DNA of 64,000 nt from Deltaproteobacteria bacterium (GTDB lineage: Bacteria > Desulfobacterota > Binatia > DP-6). How positions within the stretch are numbered: the stretch's first letter is position 1; the number at the start of each line of letters is the position of its first letter. The translations under genes were made by a program, and so were the position numbers. The stretch is from the NCBI GenBank assembly GCA_005879795.1, contig VBKJ01000131.1, forward strand, positions 1 through 64,000, in the 5' to 3' direction. The notes under the pieces are model-generated. The model did not search any database. It worked only from the letters and a program-made list of their open reading frames with translations, and was not told where the DNA came from. This document shows positions 53,102-60,290 of this stretch, one piece after another.

Positions 53102-53125
53102 GTGCTTCCGTCTCCCCCCGTCGGT

Positions 53126-55483
53126 TCAGTACTGGAACGGCGCCCCGAACGAGAACAGCACGAGGCTCTTCTGATCGTGGGGCTTGGTGTGGAACGGCTT
53201 GCCGAGCTCGATGCGCAGCGGGCCGATGGGCGACAGCCAGCGCACCCCGGCCCCGGCCGAGAAGCGGGTCTCGTCGAGGGTGAAGCCCTCCTCCGCGCTG
53301 TAGGCGTTGCCGGCGTCGACGAACAGCACGCCCTTCAACCCGATGCCCTGCACGATCGGGAAGATGACCTCGTTGTTGACGATCCCCTCCTCGCTGCCGC
53401 CGACCGGCGTGGTCGAGATGACGCGCCCGAAGATGTCCTTGCGCGCCTCGCGCGGCCCGAGGGTGCGCGTCTTGAAGCCGCGGATCGTATCGATCCCCCC
53501 CGGGAAGTAGCGCTCGAAGAGCGGCAGCTCGCCGCCGTTGACGCCGCCCTCGCCCATGAAGCCGTAGCCCAGCCTGCCGCCGAAGGAGTACGTGAAGTCG
53601 CCGAGCGCCTTCGAGCGCCAGAAGGTGTGGTACCAGCGCTCGCGCGCCTCGGCCTTCATGAAGCGCTCGCCGCCGAGACCGGCGACCTCCATGGAGACGT
53701 CCTGCAGGGAGCCCGCGGTTGGGTCGAAGGCGTGGTTCAGCGTGTTGCGCGACACGCGGGGCGTCACGCTGCTGATCAGGCTCGTGCCCTCCTCGACCCG
53801 GATCGAGCGCGTGGCGTCGAGGCCGAGGCCGCTGATCTTGGCCGACTCGATGCGGTAGTCGCTGCCGACGCGCACCTCCTCGAGGGGCAGGCCCCAGAGC
53901 GAGGTGTAACCCCAGGCCGTGACCGGGTAGGTGAGCTGGGTGCCGAAGCCGGTGCCGCTGCGGTCGAAGTCGTCGAAGCGAAGCTTCCAGCTGAAGGCGC
54001 TCGCCCCCACGGTGAGCGGCGTGTCGCGGAAGTAGGGCTCGGTGAAGGAGAGGACGACGTTGCGCCGGATCGAGCCGATGTCGCCGGAGAGCTCGAGCCG
54101 CTGGCCCCGCCCGAAGAGGTTGTTCTCGACGATGCGCGCGTTGAAGAGGAGCTGGTCGGCCGAGCTGAAGCCGGCGCCGGCGCTGAAGGCGCCGGTCTGG
54201 GCCTCCTTCACGTCCACCACCACCTGCATGCGGTCTTCCTCGGCGGCGCGCCGGGTCGTGATGTTGACGCTCTGGAAGAAGCCGAGGCGCTGCAGCGCCT
54301 CGCGGCTCTTGCGCAGCTTGCTCGCCGAGAACAGCTCCTGCTCCTGGAGGCGCATCTCGCGGCGGATCACCTTGTCGCGCGTCTTGGTGTTGCCGGTCAC
54401 CTCGATGCGGTCCACCACCACCGGCTTGCCGCGCTCGACCTTGTAGGTGATGTCGACCCGCTTCTCCTCGGGGCGCATCTCGGTCTCGGGCTCGACGCTG
54501 GCGAAGGCGTAGCCGTCCTCGGAGAGCCGCTCGGTCAGCTTCTGCGTGTCCTCGCGCAGCGCGCTCGCCTTGAAGACCTCGCCGGGGGTGATCTGCAGCC
54601 CCTGGAGGAGCAGCTTCGTGTCGGTGGGCGTGTTCTCACCCGCCACCGCCACCTCGCCGACCTGGTACTGGTCGCCCTCGTCGATCTTGACGGTGATGTG
54701 GAGGCCGTCGTCGCGGCGCTCGACGCGCGGCTCGTCGACGCGCACCGTGACGTAGCCGTGGTCGTAGTACCAGGCCGTCAGCCGCTCGACGTCGGTGCGC
54801 AGCACCTCCTTGTTGAGCACGCCGGCGCCCGTGATGAAGCCGAGGAGCCACTTCTCCCGCGTCTGCATGACGCCCCGGAGCTTGCGGGGCGAGAAGGCCT
54901 TGTTGCCCTCGAAGGCGACCTCGACGACCTTGACCGGCTCGTGCTCCTCGACCTTGTAGAGGACGTCGACCTCGTTCTCGCCGACCGGCTCGGTCGAGTA
55001 GGTGAGCGTGGCGTCGAGATAGCCCTTCTCGACGTAGAGCTTCTTCCCGGCCTCGAGGCCCTGGCGCGCCTTCTCGGGGTCGAGGATGGCATGGGCACGG
55101 ATCTTGAGCGCGGCCTCGAGCTCCTCGCGCTTCACCTTCTTGTTGCCCTCGATCCGGACGCTGCGTACGAGGGGCCGCTCCTTCACCCGGAAGACGACCT
55201 CGACCCGGTTCTCGCCCACCCGCGTGACGTCCGCATCCACCTGGTCGAAGAAGCCCATCTCGTAGACGGAGCGGATGTCCCGATCGATGGTGTCCTGGTC
55301 GAAGGGCTGGCCCGGCTGCGAGCGCAGATGGACCCGGATGGCGTCCTCCTCGACGCGCAGGTTGCCGGCGACCCCGACGCGCGCGATCGAGGGCTCGCCC
55401 TGCGCGCCGACCGGTACCTCCCCGGCGACCAGCGCCAGCGCCGCCCCGAGCGCGACCCACCGCCTGCGACCGTGCCTCGCCAT
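53126..55483 (-). CDS. bamA: Outer membrane assembly factor BamA
   Basis: A 785-residue Omp85 protein. The signal peptide is MARHGRRRWVALGAALALVA... to GAQG-EP. Five POTRA domains follow (for example VRSVRIEGNKKVKREELEAA; VKVVEVAFEGNKAFSPRKLR; VVVDRIEVTGNTKTRDKVIR). The C-terminal 16-strand barrel has the VRGF-type lid-lock motif IDTIRGFKTRTLGPREARKD. It ends with an aromatic beta-signal (LVLFSFGAPFQY). I use ATG 55483 with AGAAGG 6 nt upstream. A GTG at 55498 overlapping the lolD stop is an alternative. Confidence 0.95.
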   Translation of the reverse strand: MARHGRRRWVALGAALALVAGEVPVGAQGEPSIARVGVAGNLRVEEDAIRVHLRSQPGQPFDQDTIDRDIRSVYEMGFFDQVDADVTRVGENRVEVVFRVKERPLVRSVRIEGNKKVKREELEAALKIRAHAILDPEKARQGLEAGKKLYVEKGYLDATLTYSTEPVGENEVDVLYKVEEHEPVKVVEVAFEGNKAFSPRKLRGVMQTREKWLLGFITGAGVLNKEVLRTDVERLTAWYYDHGYVTVRVDEPRVERRDDGLHITVKIDEGDQYQVGEVAVAGENTPTDTKLLLQGLQITPGEVFKASALREDTQKLTERLSEDGYAFASVEPETEMRPEEKRVDITYKVERGKPVVVDRIEVTGNTKTRDKVIRREMRLQEQELFSASKLRKSREALQRLGFFQSVNITTRRAAEEDRMQVVVDVKEAQTGAFSAGAGFSSADQLLFNARIVENNLFGRGQRLELSGDIGSIRRNVVLSFTEPYFRDTPLTVGASAFSWKLRFDDFDRSGTGFGTQLTYPVTAWGYTSLWGLPLEEVRVGSDYRIESAKISGLGLDATRSIRVEEGTSLISSVTPRVSRNTLNHAFDPTAGSLQDVSMEVAGLGGERFMKAEARERWYHTFWRSKALGDFTYSFGGRLGYGFMGEGGVNGGELPLFERYFPGGIDTIRGFKTRTLGPREARKDIFGRVISTTPVGGSEEGIVNNEVIFPIVQGIGLKGVLFVDAGNAYSAEEGFTLDETRFSAGAGVRWLSPIGPLRIELGKPFHTKPHDQKSLVLFSFGAPFQY

Positions 55484-55494
55484 CCGGGGCCTTC

Positions 55495-56223
55495 TCACGA
55501 CGTCATGCCGTGGGCCCGCCCGCGCGGCCCCGAGCCCACCTCGTGGAGCGCACCACCCGCCAGGCGGAGCGTCCGCCCCATCGCCGCCGCCAGGCGGTCG
55601 TTGTGGGTGGCAACCACGAGCGCCGCGCCGTGCTCCTGGTTGAGCTCGAGCATGAGCTGCTGGACGTCCTCGCCGGTGGCCGGGTCCAGGTTGCCGGTCG
55701 GCTCGTCGGCGAGGACGAGCCGCGGGCGCAGGACGAGGGCGCGCGCCACCGCCACGCGCTGCTGCTCGCCCCCGGAGAGCTGCCCGGGCCGGTGCGCGAG
55801 CCGCTCCCGGAGCCCGACCCGCTCGAGCAGCTCGGTCGCGCGCGCCCGGGTGGCCGCGTACGGCCGGCGGGCGATCAGGCTCGGCAGCATGACATTCTCG
55901 AGCGCCGTGAAGTCGCCCAGCAGGTGGTGGAACTGGAAGACGAAGCCGATCTCGCGGTTGCGGAAGACGGCCAGCTCGGCCTCCGAGCGCGCGAACACGT
56001 CCACGCCCTCGAAGAGGATGCGGCCCCCGGTCGGCTGATCGAGCGCCCCGAGGAGGTGGAGGAGCGTCGACTTGCCCACCCCGGACTCGCCGACGATGGC
56101 GATCCGCTCGCCGGCCTCGACCTCCACGTCGAGCCCGGTGAGAACCTGCACGATCGACGGGCCGTCCACGTAGCGCTTGTCGAGCTGAACCGCCTGCACG
56201 AGCGGGGGGAGCTGGCCGGGCAT
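55495..56223 (-). CDS. lolD: Lipoprotein-releasing ABC transporter ATP-binding protein LolD
   Basis: A 242-residue ABC ATPase. Walker A is IVGESGVGKSTLLHLLGALD, Q-loop FQFHHLLGDFTALENVMLPS, signature GQLSGGEQQRVAVARALVLR, and Walker B RLVLADEPTGNLDPATG. The FHHLL and ENVMLP pattern and the adjacent LolC/E-type permease identify LolD over general MacB-like ATPases. The system extracts mature lipoproteins from the inner membrane. Start 56223, 6 nt after the permease stop. Confidence 0.93.
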   Translation of the reverse strand: MPGQLPPLVQAVQLDKRYVDGPSIVQVLTGLDVEVEAGERIAIVGESGVGKSTLLHLLGALDQPTGGRILFEGVDVFARSEAELAVFRNREIGFVFQFHHLLGDFTALENVMLPSLIARRPYAATRARATELLERVGLRERLAHRPGQLSGGEQQRVAVARALVLRPRLVLADEPTGNLDPATGEDVQQLMLELNQEHGAALVVATHNDRLAAAMGRTLRLAGGALHEVGSGPRGRAHGMTS

Positions 56224-56229
56224 CGGGCG

Positions 56230-57492
56230 CTACTCATACCGGATCACCTCGACCGGGACCAGGCTCGCCGCCCGCCGGGCCGGGGAGAGGGCCGCGACGA
56301 CGCAGATCGCGATCGAGACCGCCGCCACGACCGCGAAGTTGAGCGGGTCCACCCGCACCGGCAGCGTGGTCACCAGGAAGACGTCCTTCGGCAGCTCGAT
56401 GAACTGGTAGCGCGCCAGGAGCCAGCAGCCGACCAGGCCGAGCAGGTTGCCGAGGACGGTGCCCGCGACCCCGATCACCGCCCCGTTCAGGATGAAGATG
56501 CGGCCGATCGACGCGCTCGAGCCGCCCATCGACTTGAGCACGGCGATGTCGCGCCGCTTCTCCTTCACCACCATGGTGAGCGTCGCCAGAATATTGAAGG
56601 CCGCGACCACCACGATCAGGCAGAGGACGATCCCGTAGACGACCTTCTCGAGCTCGAGCGCGGAGAAGAGGTTGCGGTTCACCTCCATCCAGTCGCGCGC
56701 CCGGTACGGGAAGCCGCCGAGCGCCGCCTCGATCGCGCGCGCGACGGCGCGGGCCCCGTAGACGTCCCGCACCCGGACCTCGATGCCGGTGACCGCGCCC
56801 TTCATGTCGAAGAAGCGCTGCGCGTCGGGGAGCGCCATGTAGGCGAGCGTGGTGTCGTAGTCGAACATGCCCGAGTCGAAGAGGCCGGCCACCACGAAGC
56901 GCTTGATGCGGGGCACGGGCCCCGCCGGCCCCGGCGTGCCGAGCGGCGAGATCAGGTTGACGACGTCGCCCGTGCCCACCCCGAGCTGGTGGCCGAGCTC
57001 CGCCCCGATGAGCAGCCCCGGCAGCTCGACCTTCGTCCCACCCTCCTCCGGCGGCAGCGTGATCGGGCGCGGGCTCGCGAGCGCGGCGAGCGTGCCGCTC
57101 CGGAGATGCCGCTCGAGGTCCACCACCGCCCCCGCGGCCCCGGGGTCGATGCCGCGCACCACCACCCCCGCCGCGCTCCGCCCGACCGCGAGCATCGCCT
57201 GCCCGTAGACGAAGGGCTCGGCGGCGGCCACCCCCGCCACCGCGCGCGTGCGCTCGACCAGCGACGGGTCACCCTCGAGCGGGCCGCCGTAGCTCACGAC
57301 CACGATGTGCGGGTTCATGCCGAGGATCTTGTCGCGCAGGTCCTGCTCGAAGCCGGTCATCACCGCGAGCACGATGTCGAGCGTGGCCACGCCGATGGTC
57401 ACGCCGAGGAGGGAGATGAGCGAGATGAGGGAGAGGAAAGTGCGCCGGCGGGCGCGCAGGTAGCGCAGCCCGACGAACAGCTCCCAGCTCAC
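56230..57492 (-). CDS. Lipoprotein-releasing ABC transporter permease LolC/E
   Basis: A 420-residue FtsX-like permease with four transmembrane segments: one after the N-terminal cytosolic helix (SLISLISLLGVTIGVATLDI) and three at the C-terminus (VYGIVLCLIVVVAAFNILAT; FILNGAVIGVAGTVLGNLLG; NFAVVAAVSIAICVVAALSP). The large periplasmic domain contains GFEQDLRDKILGMNPHIVVV and FDSGMFDYDTTLAYMALPDA, typical of LolC/E. Only one permease gene is seen, so it may form a homodimer as in LolF-type systems. GTG 57492 overlaps lysS. Confidence 0.93.
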   Translation of the reverse strand: MSWELFVGLRYLRARRRTFLSLISLISLLGVTIGVATLDIVLAVMTGFEQDLRDKILGMNPHIVVVSYGGPLEGDPSLVERTRAVAGVAAAEPFVYGQAMLAVGRSAAGVVVRGIDPGAAGAVVDLERHLRSGTLAALASPRPITLPPEEGGTKVELPGLLIGAELGHQLGVGTGDVVNLISPLGTPGPAGPVPRIKRFVVAGLFDSGMFDYDTTLAYMALPDAQRFFDMKGAVTGIEVRVRDVYGARAVARAIEAALGGFPYRARDWMEVNRNLFSALELEKVVYGIVLCLIVVVAAFNILATLTMVVKEKRRDIAVLKSMGGSSASIGRIFILNGAVIGVAGTVLGNLLGLVGCWLLARYQFIELPKDVFLVTTLPVRVDPLNFAVVAAVSIAICVVAALSPARRAASLVPVEVIRYE

Positions 57493-58973
57493 GGCGCCCC
57501 CTCCGGCCTGAGATGCGGGAAGAGGATGACCTCGCGGATCGAGGTCGCGCCGGTGAGCAGCATGACCAGGCGGTCGAGGCCGATGCCCTCCCCGGCCGTC
57601 GGCGGCATCCCGTACTCGAGCGCACGCACGTAGTCCGCGTCCATGACGTGCGCCTCGGCCCAGCCGGCAGCGCGCGCGCGGAGCTGCTGCTCGAAGCGCT
57701 CGCGCTGATCCTCGGGGTCGTTCAGCTCGGAGAAGGCGTTGGCGATCTCGTGGCGCGCCACGAAGAGCTCGAAGCGGTCGACGAAGCGCGGGTCGCGGTC
57801 GTTGCGGCGCGCGAGCGGCGAGAGCTCGACCGGGAACTGGGTGACGAAGATCGGCTGCACGAGGAGCGGCTCGACCACCGCCTCGAAGACCGCCGCGAGG
57901 AGATGGCCGGCCGTCGGCTCCGGCGGCATCGCGATGCCGCGGCTCGCCGCGCAGCGCGCCAGGAGCTCGCGGTCGTGCACGCGCTCGGCCGGCAGCGCGG
58001 CGTGCTCGCTCACCAGCTCCGCCATGGTCCGGCGCGGCCAGGGAGGTACCAGGTCGATCGTCTCGCCGCCGTAGTGGAGGGTCGTCCCGCCCGTCACCTG
58101 CTCCGCGAGCCCCACCAGCATCTCCTGGGTGAGCGCCATCAGGTCCTCGTAGGTCGCGTGGGCCTGGTAGAACTCGAGCATGGTGAACTCGGGGTTGTGG
58201 CGCGTGGACACCCCCTCGTTGCGGAAGACGCGCGAGAGCTCGAAGACACGCTCGTAGCCGCCCACGACCAGGCGCTTCAGGTACAGCTCGGGGGCGATGC
58301 GGAGGTAGAGGTCCAGGTCGAGCGCGTTGTGGTGGGTGACGAACGGGCGCGCCGCGGCCCCGCCGGCGATCGCCTGCATCATCGGGGTCTCGACCTCGAG
58401 GTAGCCGCGCGCGACGAGGAAGTCGCGCAGGTAGCGGACGGCGCGCGCGCGCACCTCGAAGATGCGGCGCGCGTCCGGGTTGACGATCAGGTCGAGGTAG
58501 CGCTGCCGGTAGCGCGTCTCCACGTCCTGGAGGCCGTGCCACTTCTCGGGCAGCGGGCGGAGCGCCTTGGCGAGCAGGCGGAGCTCCGTCGCCTCGAGCG
58601 TGAGCTCGCCGGTCCGGGTGCGGAACGGCTGTCCGGCGACGCCGATCACGTCACCCAGGTCGAGCAGGCGGTAGGTCTCGAAGCCCTCGTCCCCGAGGCG
58701 GTCGCGGCGTGCGTGCACCTGGAGCCGCCCCGCCCGGTCCTGCACCTGGAGGAAGCCCGCTCTGCCGAAGTCGCGCAGCGCCATGACGCGTCCCGCGATC
58801 GACAGCGTCCCCGTGCGGGCGAGCTCGGCCTCGCCCAGCGCGGAGAGACGCGCATGCACCTCGGCCGTCGTATGGTCAGGCCGGAAATCGTTCGGGTACG
58901 GGTCGACGCCCCGCTCCCGAAGCGCCTGGAGCTTTTTCCGCCTGACCACGATCTGCTCGTGGTCTTCGGGCAT
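57489..58973 (-). CDS. lysS: Lysyl-tRNA synthetase, class II
   Basis: A 494-residue class IIb synthetase. The N-terminal OB fold includes LSIAGRVMALRDFGRAGFLQ and the core motif 1 is VRYLRDFLVARGYLEVETPM. Motif 2 is YERVFELSRVFRNEGVSTRH and NPEFTMLEFYQAHATYEDLM; motif 3 is GIGLDRLVMLLTGATSIREV. It charges tRNA-Lys and here heads the operon that continues through lol, bam and lpx genes. The start is ATG 58973 with a promoter-like sequence upstream. Confidence 0.96.
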   Translation of the reverse strand: MPEDHEQIVVRRKKLQALRERGVDPYPNDFRPDHTTAEVHARLSALGEAELARTGTLSIAGRVMALRDFGRAGFLQVQDRAGRLQVHARRDRLGDEGFETYRLLDLGDVIGVAGQPFRTRTGELTLEATELRLLAKALRPLPEKWHGLQDVETRYRQRYLDLIVNPDARRIFEVRARAVRYLRDFLVARGYLEVETPMMQAIAGGAAARPFVTHHNALDLDLYLRIAPELYLKRLVVGGYERVFELSRVFRNEGVSTRHNPEFTMLEFYQAHATYEDLMALTQEMLVGLAEQVTGGTTLHYGGETIDLVPPWPRRTMAELVSEHAALPAERVHDRELLARCAASRGIAMPPEPTAGHLLAAVFEAVVEPLLVQPIFVTQFPVELSPLARRNDRDPRFVDRFELFVARHEIANAFSELNDPEDQRERFEQQLRARAAGWAEAHVMDADYVRALEYGMPPTAGEGIGLDRLVMLLTGATSIREVILFPHLRPEGAP

Positions 58974-58998
58974 GCTGCGGACGTCTCGGACTCGAGTG

Positions 58999-59028
58999 TG
59001 TTTACTGGCTGAGCCGGGGGTCGGTCAA
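58999..59028 (-). promoter_or_regulatory. Promoter-like sequence upstream of lysS
   Basis: Minus strand TTGACC (59028-59023) with 18 nt to TAAACA (59004-58999), 26 nt before the lysS ATG. The -35 matches 5 of 6; the -10 is weak. It would drive the lysS-lol-bamA-skp-lpx operon. The rest of the 221-nt gap to the plus-strand gene includes a 14-bp palindrome GGCGCCCGGGCGCC at 59138-59151. Confidence 0.4.
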
Positions 59029-59194
59029 ACTACTCCGGGCGCCCGTCCAGTGCTCGGACGCTGCACCTCGGCCTCAAAACAGCAGGGGCCCCGAGTGCCT
59101 TCCTTCTCTCGTCGCGACGCGGTAGGAATGGGCCGCTGGCGCCCGGGCGCCGCTGCGGGCCGAGTATGTGCGCCGGCCGAAGGAGAAGGCAACC

Positions 59195-60265
59195 GTGGAA
59201 GACACGCCACGTTCCATTCCCATCCCTCCGGCCGGCCGGCTCGAGGCCGTTGGCGAGACCTCGGAGACCGTCTTCACCTGGGACTACGAGGTGCGCCGGG
59301 AAGCGCTGCTCAACCTCTACGAGAAAGGCAAGCGCCTGCAGTGGAACGCCTCGACCGATATCGACTGGTCGATCGACGTCGATCCCGAGCGTTTCCCGGA
59401 CTTCCTGTCGGCCGACGTCGTCAACACGCTCCTCAGCCCACCGCGGAAGCTGGAGGAGAAGGAGTTCGTCCGCCTGCGCGTGCACCAGCTCGGGTGGATG
59501 CTCTCCCAGTTCCTGCACGGCGAGCAGGGGGCGCTGCTCGCGACCGCTCAGATCGTCAACACGGTGCCGTGGCTCGAGGCCAAGTTTTACGCGGCCAGCC
59601 AGGTGATCGACGAGGCGCGTCACGTCGAGGTGTACCGCCGCTATCTGACCGAGAAACTCCCCTTCGCCTTCCCGGTCAACCCGCATCTCCACACGCTGCT
59701 CACGCAGATCATCCGCGACCCGCGTTGGGACGTGACCTACCTCGGCATGCAGATCATGGTGGAGGGGCTCGCGCTCGCGGCCTTCGGCATGATGCACTTC
59801 ATGAACCCGCACGAGCATCTGTTGCAGCAGATCACGAGCGCCGTCATGCGTGACGAGGCGCGCCACGTCGCCTTCGGCGTGCTCTCGCTCGAGGATGTGT
59901 ACCGCCAGATGACGGCGTCCGAGCTGCGCGAGCGCGAGGACTTCGTCATCGAGGCGGCGCACCTCATGCGGGATCGGCTCCTCATGCAGGAGGTCTGGGA
60001 GCGGCTCGGCTACGACCTCGACGTGTGGACCCGGTGGTCGATCGAGACGCCCTTCATGCAGGCCTTCCGCCAGCTGCTGTTCTCCAAGATCGTCCCGAAC
60101 CTCAAGCGGCTCGGCCTCCTCACCCCGCACGTCCGGGAGGCGTTCGCCAAGATCGGGGTACTGCAGTTCGAGGACCTGCCCGACTCGACGCAGGACGAGA
60201 AGGTGACGGTGCCGCCCGCGCTCGCCGCGCTCTTCCCCCAGCTCGCCGGCCAGGCCGGGTCATGA
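59195..60265 (+). CDS. Ferritin-like di-iron protein, oxygenase-type, function unknown
   Basis: A 356-residue protein starting at GTG 59195 (AAGGAGAAGG 5 nt upstream); ATG 59168 would add nine residues. A four-helix di-iron site can be read: E110 (HGEQGALL), E140/H143 (DEARHVEVY), E200 (MVEGLALAAF) and E231/H234 (DEARHVAFG). This is two Glu plus two ExxH motifs, as in ribonucleotide reductase R2-like and AurF-like oxygenases. Two nearly identical DEARHV motifs are 91 residues apart. No signal peptide. It stands alone on the plus strand, convergent with plsB. The substrate cannot be assigned. Confidence 0.75.
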   Translation: MEDTPRSIPIPPAGRLEAVGETSETVFTWDYEVRREALLNLYEKGKRLQWNASTDIDWSIDVDPERFPDFLSADVVNTLLSPPRKLEEKEFVRLRVHQLGWMLSQFLHGEQGALLATAQIVNTVPWLEAKFYAASQVIDEARHVEVYRRYLTEKLPFAFPVNPHLHTLLTQIIRDPRWDVTYLGMQIMVEGLALAAFGMMHFMNPHEHLLQQITSAVMRDEARHVAFGVLSLEDVYRQMTASELREREDFVIEAAHLMRDRLLMQEVWERLGYDLDVWTRWSIETPFMQAFRQLLFSKIVPNLKRLGLLTPHVREAFAKIGVLQFEDLPDSTQDEKVTVPPALAALFPQLAGQAGS

Positions 60266-60290
60266 TCGCGAGCCGGTCCGGCTGCTGTCC

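Noticed and set aside
51626-56038. A long plus-strand frame opposite bamA, skp and lpxA
   Set aside because: Same artefact: antisense to strongly supported genes, with no recognisable domain or start signals.
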